The notes: a model not told the origin generated them from the sequence alone. 64,000 nucleotides of DNA from Notospermus geniculatus (GCA_002633025.1 NMRB01000088.1:111273-175272), one strand, 5' to 3'; shown: positions 10,597 to 21,750, counted from the first letter of the stretch. Numbers and translations are program-made.

Positions 10597-10602
10597 ATTA
10601 CA

Positions 10603-11756
10603 AGTCGTATTCACCGCAGATTTGTTGCTCAGCAGCATCCCGATGGACATTCAACGCTTCATCTCTCATCTCTTTATGCTCACTTTGTGAGAAAACAGCG
10701 AGAAGCGAGTCACACCAAAAAAATAAAAGTCCATTAGCAGACTGAGAGCAACAGCAGCAAGTCACAGCAAACAACAGCCCATTAGGTGGCTGACAACAAC
10801 AACTTTGTGTCAGTTTCAGAACAACGACCAAAGCCAAAGATGGATGCATCTAAGTCATTTACTGTTTGAATGTACAATTTTTTTTGCAAAAGTTGCCTTG
10901 CAGACAATTACATGTACCGCTTCCCTCCTTCGGAGAAAAAGTCAAGAGTCCTGTCGAAAGTCCTGTTGTCAACATCACCCAATAAACCTGCCGAGAGTTA
11001 CATTGGGAGTCGCCTTCTCCATCCTCTTCTCCGACCTAACCTTGTATCTGAAACTAAATCGACCTTCCACTGATGACATGTGGTAATCAATGTCAATGTC
11101 ACCTCGGTCTCTGAATGCCCATTCTTATATCCATTTAGGAAAGGTGACGCGTTAAGTCGCCATGGGTATGAACTTAGTATTCGTAGAGTGTCTTCATCGC
11201 CATCATCATGTTATACACTGGAGGAAGAGAAAGCTGAAGCAGTTTGGCCATGTGATAAAAGCCAAGGGAACCCTAGCAAACACCATCCTGCACCAACTCC
11301 TGAAAACGATGGTAACCAAGAGGTTTTGGTTGGATGACATTAAAGATTGGCCGGGACGATAGACCAGGGACCTGCTGACACTTGACAGTGATACACCTCA
11401 CAAAGGACACAACAGCATGGTGACAGATAGCTTTTGTGCAGGCGTGCCCAAAAGAAGGCCCATGGCAGTGAGACATGATGGTGATGATAATGGTGATGAA
11501 TACTCAGGGGTGTAACATGGTAGCAGAATGCTAAATTTTACGACTACTGCTGGGCAGTACTCAAGAAAACATAACAATAACTCATGGCTAGGGAGGTATC
11601 GGAATACAATTTTACGGAAGACAGCAAGTCAAGCACACCATCTTTTAAGCCTCGATATTGGGAATATGTGCTAGAAAGTACATGTATGTCCACAAAAAAA
11701 TGTAGTAACAAGAACCCAGTAACAAATACCCAGTTTGATGTTAGTAAAATTGTTTT
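10603..11756. repeat. 1.15-kb tandem duplication, unit 1
   Basis: Aligns with 11790-12884 from TCGTATTCACCG through TTTGATGTTAGTAAAATTG. The units are close to identical, with small indels such as the loss of 20-30 bases near 10675-10740 in unit 2, pointing to a recent duplication of about 1.18 kb period. Each unit carries the same decayed LINE 3' end. An ambiguous base (11757) and a C run lie at the junction, so the assembly there deserves suspicion. Confidence 0.9.
11165..11515 (+). pseudogene. Non-LTR retrotransposon 3' end, degraded, copy 1
   Basis: Frame starting at 11219 reads WRKRKLKQFGHVIKAKGT then LANTILHQ and, after a gap, WLDDIKDWPGR, followed by TRDLLTLDSD after an in-frame TAG at 11360-11362. 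The pattern K-L-x-x-F-G-H-V, A-K-G, T-I-L and W-L-D-D-I-K-D-W is the familiar C-terminal tail of LINE reverse transcriptases in marine invertebrates. Only this last part is present; no catalytic YxDD core is seen, so it is a 5'-truncated dead copy. The clade (CR1/L2-like or other) cannot be decided from the tail. Confidence 0.75.
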
Positions 11757-11757
11757 N

Positions 11758-11789
11758 CTGAACACCCCCCCCCCCTAGATCCGCCTATG
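11758..11789. mobile_element. Orphan end of a GGATCCGCC-type element at the duplication junction
   Basis: A C run followed by CTAGATCCGCCTATG resembles the right ends of the CAGGGGCGGATCC elements at 38711-38872 and 48112-48207. The left end is not found. An N at 11757 sits just before it, so the missing part may be an assembly loss in a G/C homopolymer. Confidence 0.5.
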
Positions 11790-12884
11790 ACATATCGTAT
11801 TCACCGAAGACTTGTTACTCAACAGCATCCCGATGGACATTCAAAGCTTCATCGCTCATCTTTGTATGCCCATTAGTAGACTGAAAGCAACAGCAGCGAA
11901 TCAGAGCAAACAACAGCCCATTAGTGGCTGACAACAACAACTTTGTGTCAGTTTCAAAACAATGACCAAAGCCAAAGGTGGATGCATCTAAGTCATTTAC
12001 TGTTTGAATGTACAATTTTTTTGGCAAAAGTTGCCTTGCAGACAATTACATGTACCGCTTCCCTCCTGCGGAGAAAAAGTCAAGAGTCCTGTCGAAAGTC
12101 CTGTTGTCAACATCACCCAATAAACCTGCCGAGAGTTACACTGGGAGTCGCATTCTCCATTCTCCGGCCTACCTTGTATCTGAAACTAAATCGACCTTCC
12201 ACTCATGACATGTGGTAATCAATGTCAATGTCACCTCGGTCTCTGAATGCCCATTCTTATATCCATTTGGGAAAGGTGAAGCGATAAGTCGCCATGGGTA
12301 TGAACTTAGTATTCGTAGAGTGTCTTCATCGCCATCATCATGTTGTACACTGGAGGAAGAGAAAGCTGAAGCAGTTTGGCCATGTGATAAAAGCCAAGGG
12401 AACCCTAGCAAACACCATCCTGCACCAACTCCTGAAAACGATGGTAACCAAGAGGTTTGGTTGGATGACGTTAAAGATTGGCCGGGACGATAGACCAGGG
12501 ACCTGCTGACACTTGACAGTGATACACCTCACAAAGGACACAACAGCATGGTGACAGATAGCTTTTGTGCAGGAGTGCCCAAAAGAAGGCTGCATGGCAG
12601 TGAGACATGATGGTGATGATAATGGTGATGAATACTCAGGGGTGTAACATGGTAGCGAAATGCTAAATTTTACGACTACTGCTGGGCAGTACACAAGAAA
12701 ACATAACAATAACTCATGGCTAGAGAAGTATTGGAACAATTTTACGGAAGACAGCAAGTCAAGCACACCATCTTTTAAGCCTCGATATTGGGAATATGTG
12801 CTAGAAAGTACATGTCCACAAAAAAATGTAGTAACAAGAACCCAGTAACAAATACCCAGTTTGATGTAGTAAAAATTGTTTTTT
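11790..12884. repeat. 1.15-kb tandem duplication, unit 2
   Basis: Second copy of 10603-11756, with the same order of landmarks and a few indels. It ends near TTTGATGTAGTAAAAATTG. An open frame of about 200 codons on the minus strand (12338-12943) is simply antisense to the LINE remnant and has no independent support. Confidence 0.9.
12297..12640 (+). pseudogene. Non-LTR retrotransposon 3' end, degraded, copy 2
   Basis: Same LINE tail as at 11165-11515. Relative to that copy a single T is missing in the GGTTTTGG/GGTTTGG tract, so the WLDDIKDW block falls out of frame with the FGHVIKAKGT block. A further indel lies in the AAAAGAAGG tract. It is a duplicate of the first remnant, not a separate insertion, because the flanks are duplicated too. 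Confidence 0.75.
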
Positions 12885-13445
12885 CTTAAACATGAAACTC
12901 TTTTCAGCAGGAATGCAGAAAGGTGAAACGGAGTGAGAAACAATAGATTCCCATCAAAAACAAAAGCTACTTTATCATCAGAACGTTCAGTTCTTCTGCA
13001 ACTGACTGGTATTTGTATTAGTGTATTTTTGGCTACTCAGTCAGATTCTCTAGGTAATCTGGGTTAGCAGACCAATGCAGAGTTGGGAACATTTCACATC
13101 GGCATTCATTGTAAAACTGTCAGGTATTTCTCAGTTGCTTGTCTGATATCAGTGAGAAGACCAACGCGAAGTTGGTAAATGTTTTAGTAGCTTTATCAAG
13201 TCATATTCCTCACCTGTGTTTTCTTGTCTTGGCTTTCACTTTTCTTTTTTGGCACGGGAGTTCAGTCATAGGAAGTTGGCAAAAGATTGATTTCTCATCA
13301 TCGTGGCAAGAAACTGATGTCACGACCAAGTTTTGTGGAGTTTTTGACAAGGAAAGAAATGCAGTGTCGTGTAAAAAAGCAGCTCCATCTCATAATTGAC
13401 ATCCTCAGTAAATATCCCCAGGGGTATTTGTATTTGTATTAGATT
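12885..13445. other. Unassigned non-coding stretch
   Basis: No gene recognised. A weak internal direct repeat links AGACCAATGCAGAGTTGG near 13069 with AGACCAACGCGAAGTTGG near 13157. Confidence 0.4.
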
Positions 13446-13596
13446 TTTCGTCAGGGCCGAAGCCATAGCATTATTGGCCCTGGTAACTACGGAAGAGGCC
13501 ATCTCAATCTACTCATGTCCCTCATTTGGATGGGGTCTTTCACTTGCCCTTGCAAAGGCATAAGGTAAGCAACACGGCTTACTGTGCCATGTAACG
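13446..13596 (-). mobile_element. SINE body fragment, TTGCAAGGGCAAG family (headless)
   Basis: Aligns with 46326-46470 in the same orientation and, reversed, with 63840-63975. Shared words include GTCAGGGCCGA, GCATTATTGGCCCTGGTAA, ACTCATGT, CACTTGCCCTTGCAAAG and GGCTTACTGT. The other two copies have a tRNA-like head upstream on the transcribed strand, but here the head is missing, as expected for 5' truncation of a retroposed copy. Confidence 0.7.
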
Positions 13597-14190
13597 ATCC
13601 TCAGGGCTAACCTGAGGGCCTACTTCCATCGCATCTCTCTTACGCTTTCAGATGCTAATTCTTGATATCCATCATATCCTGCTACACTCTAACAATGGAA
13701 ACATCACCGACAACATGACGGAATGCTGTTATTACAAAATACCACTCTGCAGTCAAAGGTTTCACCATCACCAGTGCACCTGAGAAAGCGGCATCTTGGG
13801 GATTCCGCCACAAATTATCACCGAACCAGGTGATGAGCAGAAAGTAAACAAGAAACCAACCATGCCGGAGAGCATGTTGCAAGCTGTCAGTATCATGATG
13901 CTTGAAAACTATCTCTTCCTCTGCGTTGGTTGATAAGCTTTTTGTCGACTGCACTGAAACCAAAATCCTCGACTTTCATAGAAGCAGCAACAACTGTTGG
14001 GAAAAGAATAAGCTGTCATGGAGAGCACTTTGTTGAATTGACAACTCGTGTACGATTGTTTTTTCAATGAAATTGACAAGACACTAAGCCCTTCATGAAT
14101 TACCAATGAGTTTAATCCGATTGGTGATGGTCTGCAAAATGGCCAAACTATACAGTCACATGATGCCAATATTCTTTGTATTGCTAGAGT
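13597..14190. other. Unassigned non-coding stretch
   Basis: No gene, RNA or repeat recognised on either strand. Confidence 0.4.
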
Positions 14191-14192
14191 GT

Positions 14193-14508
14193 GGGGATCC
14201 TAGCTATACAATAGAGGGAAGCACACCGAAACCCGGTCCAATGGGGGTCAAAACTGTGATAGAGGGCAGCACACAGTAATCAGGTCCTGTACAATGGACG
14301 CCTTTTTTGTGGGAAATTGATCAGGACCTGACTGACCCTTTCAATTCAATAGATTTAACCACTAGTGACACCTATTGAGGCATTGAGTTGGGTTCCTCAT
14401 ACAATGGACGCCTTTTGTGTGGGAAATTGATCAGGACCGGGATGTCAGTTTCATTTCAATAGTTTTAACCAGTAGTGACACCTATTGGGGCAGTGGGCTA
14501 GGGGCCCC
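14193..14508. mobile_element. AT-flanked GGGGACCCTAGC element, copy C (host of a nested copy)
   Basis: The outer copy is split at 14240/14399. The left part runs GGGGATCCTAGC to ACCCGGTCC and the right part resumes at ACAATGGACGCC and ends GGGCTAGGGGCCCC. The right flank is AT (14509-14510); the left flank is GT, probably a mutated AT. Together the two parts reconstitute the layout of the simple copies at 42.7 and 48.7 kb. Confidence 0.85.
14243..14398. mobile_element. AT-flanked GGGGACCCTAGC element, copy D nested inside copy C
   Basis: A full-length but more diverged copy in the same orientation as its host, bordered by AT (14241-14242 and 14399-14400). It is inserted at the AT of the host word CCTATACAATGG, about 5 bp from the AT used by copy B in copy A. 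Confidence 0.85.
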
Positions 14509-14512
14509 ATTG

Positions 14513-15062
14513 ACTAAATGTTTGTTCTCATAACAATATTCTGGTACATGTATTTTATGGCACAAAGCAGCAGGCGTCAAATCAGTACCAAAATGACAAC
14601 TGCGTTTCTCTGGCTGATTTTTCACGTTCATGAAGTATAGATGATCGATCACGCACAGCCATCTGCAGATTGCGATCAGATGTCAACGATGATTCTCTCA
14701 TTTTCCTCCCCATCAACCTATTGATGGAACTTAAGAACAGATCAAACCGACTGACATAACTCACATCGATGATGTGAGGGTGAAGACAGAAGATTTCCTG
14801 GCTCAATGAGAGACGTTATCGGCAAAACCTGGATGAAGGGGATCTGGGGTATTGAGCTGTGGTTGACAAATAGCTAATTTCAGATGGTTTAGTTGAGTTG
14901 TGCCAACAGATTCCTTTTCGATTTGCACCGGTCTAAATCAGGAACAAGGTATGAGAAAAAGAAAAAGTCTGATTAGGTGATTTACAGTTGATGCGGTTTC
15001 ATTTCCGGAGATACTTTTATTGATGATGTGCACCCTTTCTGGAGCAAATGAATTCTACAACC
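14513..15062. other. Unassigned non-coding stretch
   Basis: No gene or repeat found. Confidence 0.4.
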
Positions 15063-15066
15063 TTAA

Positions 15067-15453
15067 AGCAAATGGTTCGCGGGGTTTGTTGACAGTTGTT
15101 TGTTGACATGTCCTCAAATCAAGCGCCGTTTTGAGAAAAGGGCGAAAGAAGGATTTTAGTTTAATGGGAAATGCATTAGACAGCCAAACTTCGGAGGCAT
15201 ACTAGTATTCTGCAAAATCTGCCGCTTCGAAATCAATGTGAATAGTACAAAATGTAACTTTTTAACCGACTGAATTTGAAAATGTCATTAACCCATTTTA
15301 ACAAATTTTTAATGGAACATCGTCCCCAGGTGCACGTTCGCATTTTTGCACAGGTTTCGCCTATGACTGGAGCACGGCTTTGCCTGGAGACTAGGTTCAC
15401 TCTGTATGGGAGGAACCACCAAAAATCAAAACAAACCCCGCGAGCCATTCGCT
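15067..15453. mobile_element. TTAA-flanked non-autonomous DNA transposon, copy 2
   Basis: Second copy of the element at 4326-4706, with TTAA at 15063-15066 and 15454-15457. Ends are AGCAAATGGTTCGCGGGG and the complement of AGCGAATGGCTCGCGGGG. The interior matches over most of its length, with indels such as the extra ACTAGT near 15200. The differing target flanks show separate insertions. Confidence 0.88.
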
Positions 15454-15457
15454 TTAA

Positions 15458-16360
15458 ACTCGGTCTCAAAAAAGTGAGACTGATACACTTCCACCTTTTT
15501 TACTCTCTAAATCAACAGACCCTTTTTTCAAAATCCTATTTTTTCTCAGGCTGTGATTGGCAACAGAATCCCGCAAGAAAAACCGATAAATGAACACTTT
15601 TTCCCGAAGGTAAACCAGGAACGATTTGGAAATGTCACCTCCTCTTGTAACCAGGATACAGCTATTTCATCAACGGTTCAGTTTATTCTTCCACCTACTT
15701 ACATGTAGAAGATGGCAATTCCAACAACAACCACAATACTCTCAAAGATTGCAAGAAAAACCCAAGACAATATGATATTCACGAGTATTTATCACGCCTT
15801 CGGCTTAATTGTCACCGTTGAGCAGCGGCTTTTGAGTGGAAGATATTGCTAGGTAACCTGATGATTAGGCACTGCTGTCATGGAGATGTGTACAAAGTCA
15901 TACCCGGAGATGAAGCCAAGTAATAATACATTGCCTACGAACAGAGCTCATAAAATATTTTCCTTGCCAGGTTTATTTGTGCCTGTATGTTTGCCTGGTT
16001 GATAACGATCAGGATTTTATTGTCTTCTATCGAGAAGGATTTTCTCACCAATGCCTTAACCCTTTCCTAAATGTCATATTGTTCATCCCATTATTGGGGA
16101 AAGAATTAAAATCCATCTATTTTACAGTATTCATGTCATATCATAGTTGGATGTAACCCTGGATATTTACACAATTCTCAATCCAGGTGTGAAGTGCCAC
16201 AGTGTTTCCCATCATTGTCAGTGGTACAGAGTGACACATTTCCCCGTGTTCCCCTTTTGAAAAGTTAATGTGATCTCTCTACCTGGTTATTGTATGGAAA
16301 CACTGTGATATGTGGAACACTAGAAACCGTTACACCGGTAGTAGGTATACTTTCCAATCA
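15458..16360. other. Unassigned non-coding stretch
   Basis: No gene or structured repeat recognised. Confidence 0.4.
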
Positions 16361-16423
16361 CTACCCTAAGTAGGGCTGAATGGGTGAATGTCGTCCAGTC
16401 CTGATCCTACACGCTAATTCCTA

Positions 16424-16535
16424 GCCCAAGCCCCTAACCCTAACCCTAACCCTGACCCTCAACCCTTGTCTCTGACCCCTACCCTAATCCTAAACCTACT
16501 CCTGACCCTAACCGTCAACGCTAACCATCCTAACT
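16424..16535. repeat. Internal telomere-like CCCTAA tract
   Basis: Around 16432-16465 the sequence is nearly perfect CCCTAA hexamers, then degenerates into CCCTGA, CCCTCAA, CCCTAAT and CTAACC variants to about 16535. TTAGGG is the common animal telomere repeat. The tract lies between imperfect inverted arms (16364-16400 and 16556-16589) that share GTGAATGTCGTCC or TTAATGTCGTCC, so it may be the interior of a mobile element and not a healed chromosome break. Confidence 0.8.
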
Positions 16536-16745
16536 CCGTAACCTGGGTACACTAGTTTGGACGACATTAACACTTTGTGCCTAAGTAGGCTTACAGGAAA
16601 TGCAGAGTCAGTGGCCAACAAACTGATAATTTTCAGCAGGAACTGCCCCATTAGGCTTCCTTTAGATAGAAGTATACGGTATACGATCACGTTGGTTGAT
16701 AAAGGCTTCACAAAGGGTTTGCAACCGTCAACATCCGTATCCGTT

Positions 16746-16839
16746 GGGTAAAGTGGTACAGTTCTAGCACCTGAGTATACACTTCCGTGCAATGCTGGCC
16801 ATATTTACACCCAGGGGCTAGAATTGTACCACTTTACCC
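16746..16839. mobile_element. Short foldback element, GGGTAAAGTGGTAC ends
   Basis: GGGTAAAGTGGTACAGTTCT then AGCACCTG pairs with the right arm (complement of GGGTAAAGTGGTACAATTCT then AGCCCCTG). Arms are about 28 bp around a 40-bp loop. No certain target duplication. Confidence 0.75.
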
Positions 16840-17063
16840 TATTTCTATGTACACGAACCTTTTAGGGCCTAAGTATTTGCTTTCAACAAATCAGAGTAAC
16901 TGGACGACCAGCAGACAGCTTTTGAACTTTTGTATGGTATAGAAATTTCATGAAGGCTGGCCAACCTTTCCTTGACTAACACACCACCATTGCATTGCCA
17001 CAGTTTACGATAAAACTAACCATTGGCAAGAAAGTGGTAAAAGGCCGATAAAGAGGCAGAGAT

Positions 17064-17242
17064 CAGGGCCGTATTTAACTTTTTGGTCCAGGGGGGGCAG
17101 AAGCCTCTCAGGGGGGGGGGGCAGAAGACCTCTTTTTGCCGTTTTTTGNCGTTTTTTGCCCAAAATCCGCATGAAAATCACGTTTTTTGGTTGGCTCAGG
17201 GGGGGCAACTGCCCCCCTCGCCCCCCTTTAAATACGGCCCTG
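17064..17242. mobile_element. MITE with 5-bp duplication, CAGGGCCGTATTTAA ends
   Basis: Ends CAGGGCCGTATTTAA and complement, bordered by exact 5-mers GAGAT (17059-17063 and 17243-17247). The interior is rich in G runs and C runs and carries an unresolved base at 17149. It shares the CAGGG start, G/C runs and 5-bp duplication with 38711-38872, 48112-48207 and 59963-60221. Confidence 0.85.
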
Positions 17243-17247
17243 GAGAT

Positions 17248-19384
17248 TCTCGTAATTGTGGTTTATCTTTGGTACCATCAACACCTGGCTTTAGCTACAT
17301 GCATTTAACCTCGTGATCCTGATCGGAATGCAGCGAAAACTTCATCTTTATCTAGAGTTAACTTCATCATTTCAACTTCAGCCTTGTTTGCAAACATTTT
17401 CTGTAAACGTTGGCAACAAAGGAGACCAGCTTGCAATTGCCTGGCCTGGTTTTAGGCCAGCCAACCATAACCTGAATCTGCTTCAACAGTTTTTTATACT
17501 CGTAAAGTACATGACAAGACACAAGACCACTTATATCTATTGTTTGTACAAAGAAGCCAAACAACCATCTTTTTCTAAGAATACAACGACGACTTCAAAG
17601 ACTGACTCAAAGATATCACTTCAACATGACATGGGTCAACAGCCTAAAGGCCTCCGTTCATAAATAATTGGCAAAAGTCGAAACTGGTCACAACAATAGA
17701 CCATTTGACAACATCTTGGTCCAGCTAAATGTCAAAGTCTCTATAAACAAGGCCTAAGTGAAAAAAATATCTACTTTTGTGGATTGTTGCTGCAAGGTAA
17801 CGTACTGTTGAATAGGTTATCATGGTGACAGAACTTGAACGTTGTCATGCAATGTACCCAAGGCAAAATACAACCAGAAATACAAAAATCCACAGAAACA
17901 ACATGGACCAAACATATAATTACCCTCTGTCTGCCTGTCCACGGATATATTGTCAGCAATAACTCGGAAATGTGCACACAACATATACAGCGCCATTAGT
18001 TATTATGAGAAATGTGCTCGTCACTCGCTAGCTGTAGCATTAATGAAAACATACAAAGATGCCCCGGCAAAGATGCTTTTAAGGTGTTGGTGCGATTTCT
18101 GACGACACAATATTACCCAGGAATCACTTCAACAGCCGCCAACGTTTGTTATTTATGCCGCGCGAATTCACAATGTCGAGAAGATGACAAAGGAATGGTA
18201 CCACATCAATGAGGCCTCAACTCACATCATGAAATTTGCCTCACTCCGAGATATGTAAATATCAGCTTCCATGTTAATCCCGCTCTAACTTGATCCAAAA
18301 GTCCCGTACAATAAACGTGTATTTGAGTGGGATTTTTCCAGCAAGGGCGCCATGATCCGCAATTCATTTCACCTTGCCAATCTTCCAAGGATATCGTCAT
18401 CAACAAAGCCGCGGGAAAAGGTTGAATTTTTCTCATTTGTGATTAGATGGAGATGACATTTGTGGTGTGGCAAATGTAAAGATCTTGAATAGGGAAGAGT
18501 AAAAGAAAATATCCACCGAACATTTCAGTACCTGGATGTGAATGAAAAGGGTCTGAAATTGGCCTGGACATCTTTTGGAGATTTTGCGCAGAATTGGAGA
18601 AATATGTTCTTGAGAACAGGAAACTGAATGAAGGCATACTACTTCATTCAGAAGAGGCAAAACAAACAAAAAAAAGATGAACCAAAGCTTTACCACGTGA
18701 GCCTGGATACGTCCAGGAAAACCAAGGTTGTTGTTGAAAACAACACAGTCACAGACATGAATGAAATGGAGGACTCCTACACTGGAAAAAAACAAGTAAG
18801 AGGATGACAGAATCGTAAGAAACGAAAGGGTGTAAATTTAGTACATACATGTACAAAATGTATATGCCAACAAATGACCTTGAACTGAAAGCAACCTTGA
18901 CCTGGAAGTACTGACCTTGACAGAACTGACCCTAACTTTGGGGTAGCTGGTTTGTTATCAGAGGGGCACAGCAGTTTTTGGTGAAAAAGGGAACTATTGC
19001 TTGTTTGGTAAAAGCCCACTTCTTTCACTGGAATCATTGGAGAAAAATTTGCTATGGATCAAAAATAAAATTTACAGGACACAAAGGCAAAAGGAAAGGG
19101 CATGACGGGAAGTTTCAGGGTTTTGGCCAAAAACTGACTCACTTTCATCACAACCTTGTCAAACCGCCACAGAATCATGCGTGACCCGATTTGGGAAAAT
19201 CAGGCAAAATTCGTCCTGAGGGAAATGGTTAATACCCAAAATAAAGGTGAAATCAATTGAGCTGTTACCTGTTGCAGTTATAACGATTGCCTACTACAGA
19301 GGTAATTTGATGACCTAACACTTGTCAATGACTGGAAGTCTGTGCCTGCATCACATATTTGCTACTGGCATACATGTATGCTAC
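17248..19384. other. Unassigned non-coding stretch
   Basis: About 2.1 kb with no recognisable gene, RNA or repeat structure. Open frames such as one of about 120 codons near 18433-18795 on the minus strand show no domain and begin without convincing context. Confidence 0.4.
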
Positions 19385-20535
19385 ACCACAGTTAGAGTCT
19401 GGTAGAACAAGTTGCAAAAACGAATTGCTCGGCTGTGGATGAGGAAATAAGTCAGAAGATATGAATATGAATGTGTTTGGTCGTGGTATGCTACAGCTCA
19501 GTAGAGTCTCATAAAGGAAGTTGGAAGAAAGAATTGCCCATCTGCGAAGAGATAGTCAGAAGATATGAAATGTGAATGTGTTCGGTGCTGGAGCAACAGC
19601 AGCTCAGTACTAGAGTCTGACGAAGAACGTTTGGTACTGGAGGAACAGCCCAGAGTTTGATGAAGAAAGTTTGGTACTGGAGAACAGCCTATAGTACGAG
19701 AGTCTGATGAAGAAAGTTTCAAGAAAGAATAGCTCATCTGGAGAAAAACCAGTCAGAATAGTAAGCTACAGCCCAGTAAAGAGTCTGATGAAGAACGTTA
19801 TAAGGAAGAATTGCTTGTCTGTGGAGAAAATCGGAAGATATGATGAATGTGTTTGGTAGTGGTATGCTACAGCCCAGTAATACGTAGAGTATGATAAAGG
19901 AAGTTGGGAGAAAGAATCCCTCCTCTCTGAATCAGTCAGAAGACTTGACGTGTTTGGTACTGGTATGCTATAGCCCAGTACTAGAGTCTGATAAAGGAAG
20001 CTGCAAGAATGAATAGCTCATAAGATATGAATATGAATGTCTTTGGTACTGGAGCAACAGCTGAGTGCAGCTCATGTACTAGAGTCTGATGAAGAAAATT
20101 TGGTAATGGAGCAACAGCTCAGTAGTAAATTTGGTAATGGAGCAGCAGCTCAGTAGTAGAGTCTGATGAAGAAAGTTTCAAGAAAGAATACATGTATTGC
20201 TCTCTGTGGAGAAAATTAGTCAGAATGGTAAGCTACAGCCCAGTACTAGAGTCTGATGAAGAAAGAATTGCTTGTCCGTGGAGAAAATCTAAGATATGTA
20301 GTACATGTATATGAATGTGTGTGGTACTGGTATGCTACAGCCCATTAGAGTCTGGTGAAGGAAGTTGGAAGAAAGAATCGCTCATCTCTGAATCAGCTAG
20401 AAGAATTGTATAATGTGTTTAGTACCGGTGTGCTGTAGCCAAGTACTAGAGTTTGATGTAAAGGAAGTTGGAAGAAAGAATTGCTCATCTGTGGAGAGAA
20501 TACATGTAAGTCAGAAGATATGACTATGAATGTGT
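19385..20535. repeat. Irregular minisatellite, TAGAGTCTGATGAAG units
   Basis: About a dozen degenerate units carry TACAGCCCAGTACTAG, AGAGTCTGATGAAGGAAGTT, GGAAGAAAGAATTGCTCATC, TGTGGAGAAAAT, CAGTCAGAAGATATGAATAT and GTGTTTGGTACTGG. Full units are about 100-110 bp, but internal deletions give spacings from about 40 bp. The pattern suggests repeated slippage and unequal exchange. No frame is kept open. Confidence 0.85.
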
Positions 20536-21490
20536 TAGGAAGAAACAGACAAACCTTTTTCCACAGCGGCAGTTGGCACCACTTGTCCCATTTGTAACCA
20601 TCCGAGGAGTGTATCCAAGAATGTATGTATCCACCAGCAGCTGAGATCAGCAGATGAACTTTTGTTAGTCGTCTCTCATGCTTGAATCTCTGTGACAAAA
20701 TGACTTATACCTATGACACTGGGTCTTCTTACCATAAGACCTCGGAATATTCTTCAAAAAAGTGAGCCTAATAATATCCATTAAGTATGAGGTATAGTTT
20801 TCACAAGGATGGAGTAGTCCATAAGTTGAGTATGTACTCTATTGATTTATTGAAAAATCACGTTGCTAAAAGAAAACAGTGTATATGTATGTATAGGATT
20901 TGTTCATGTACGTACATGTAACAAATATTGGAAAAAGCATTATGTGGGCAGTGTGTGAACCTTTGAAGGTCAGCGCTCTTGTGTAATTTTAAGGTACTTC
21001 ACCTCGAAATGCCACTGTTGACTTGATGATGGAACCATTCCAAGCTTCCTCTTGGAAGAAAGGTTTGGCAAAATGGCTGAAAAAGGATGCTCTGCATCCT
21101 TCTGGTGCTGCAACAAAAAAGGGATGCGAGCCATCATAGAGAGGCAGAGAGTCTACGCCATGCCGTTTCCATCAACGACAAGAAACGATGGACATCAATT
21201 TGAACTACGGAGAATCCCACAGTTGCTAAAAGCTGGCTGCACCGATGGAAATTTCATTGAGATTTATCTGTGCAGGTCATGTCTGTAAGCCGAAGGAAAC
21301 CTATGCTACATGTACATGAGATTACATTATTGTACATGTACCTCATCTATCTCAGCGAGTTGTGCAAGGCTCACAGGCTCATCCTCGCACCCAGGGTCTT
21401 CAGAACCGCTCCCCTCCTCGCATTTGTTTCATTAAGGGTGGGTACGACTGAGATGACCATCCTTGGGTCAGCGTCGGGTCATCCAATACG
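20536..21490. other. Unassigned non-coding stretch
   Basis: No gene called. Contains a palindromic TACATGTACGTACATGTA-like word near 20905-20925. Confidence 0.4.
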
Positions 21491-21493
21491 ACT

Positions 21494-21750
21494 GATTGAG
21501 CCTCATCCTGAGAATCCTAGGATGAGGCTCAATTTCCAATCTCGCAGACATGAATTTAAATTCTCAGGATGAGGCTCAATTTCCAATCTCGCAGACATGA
21601 ATTTGAATTCTCAGGATGAGGCTCAATTTCCTATCTCGCAGACATGGATTTAAATTCTCAGGATGAGGCGCAATTTCCAATCTCGCAGACATGAATTTGA
21701 TTTCTCAGGATGAGGCTCAATTTCTTATCTCGCAGACATGAATTTGAATG
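21494..21750. repeat. 47-bp minisatellite with an inverted half-unit at its left edge
   Basis: Five units start with GATGAGGCTCAATTTC at 21521, 21568, 21615, 21662 and 21709, exactly 47 bp apart, each containing CTCGCAGACATGAATTT. Directly upstream, ATTGAGCCTCATCCT (21494-21508) is the perfect complement of the first unit's AGGATGAGGCTCAAT (21518-21532), so the array starts with a 15-bp-arm hairpin. CAGACATGAATTT recurs once more near 21831. Confidence 0.92.

Noticed and set aside
12338-12943. 200-codon minus-strand open frame
   Set aside because: It is antisense to the LINE remnant and runs out of the tandem duplication; no protein similarity is apparent.
16424-16535. True chromosome end
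   Set aside because: Short, degenerate and internal, with ordinary repeat-rich DNA on both sides.
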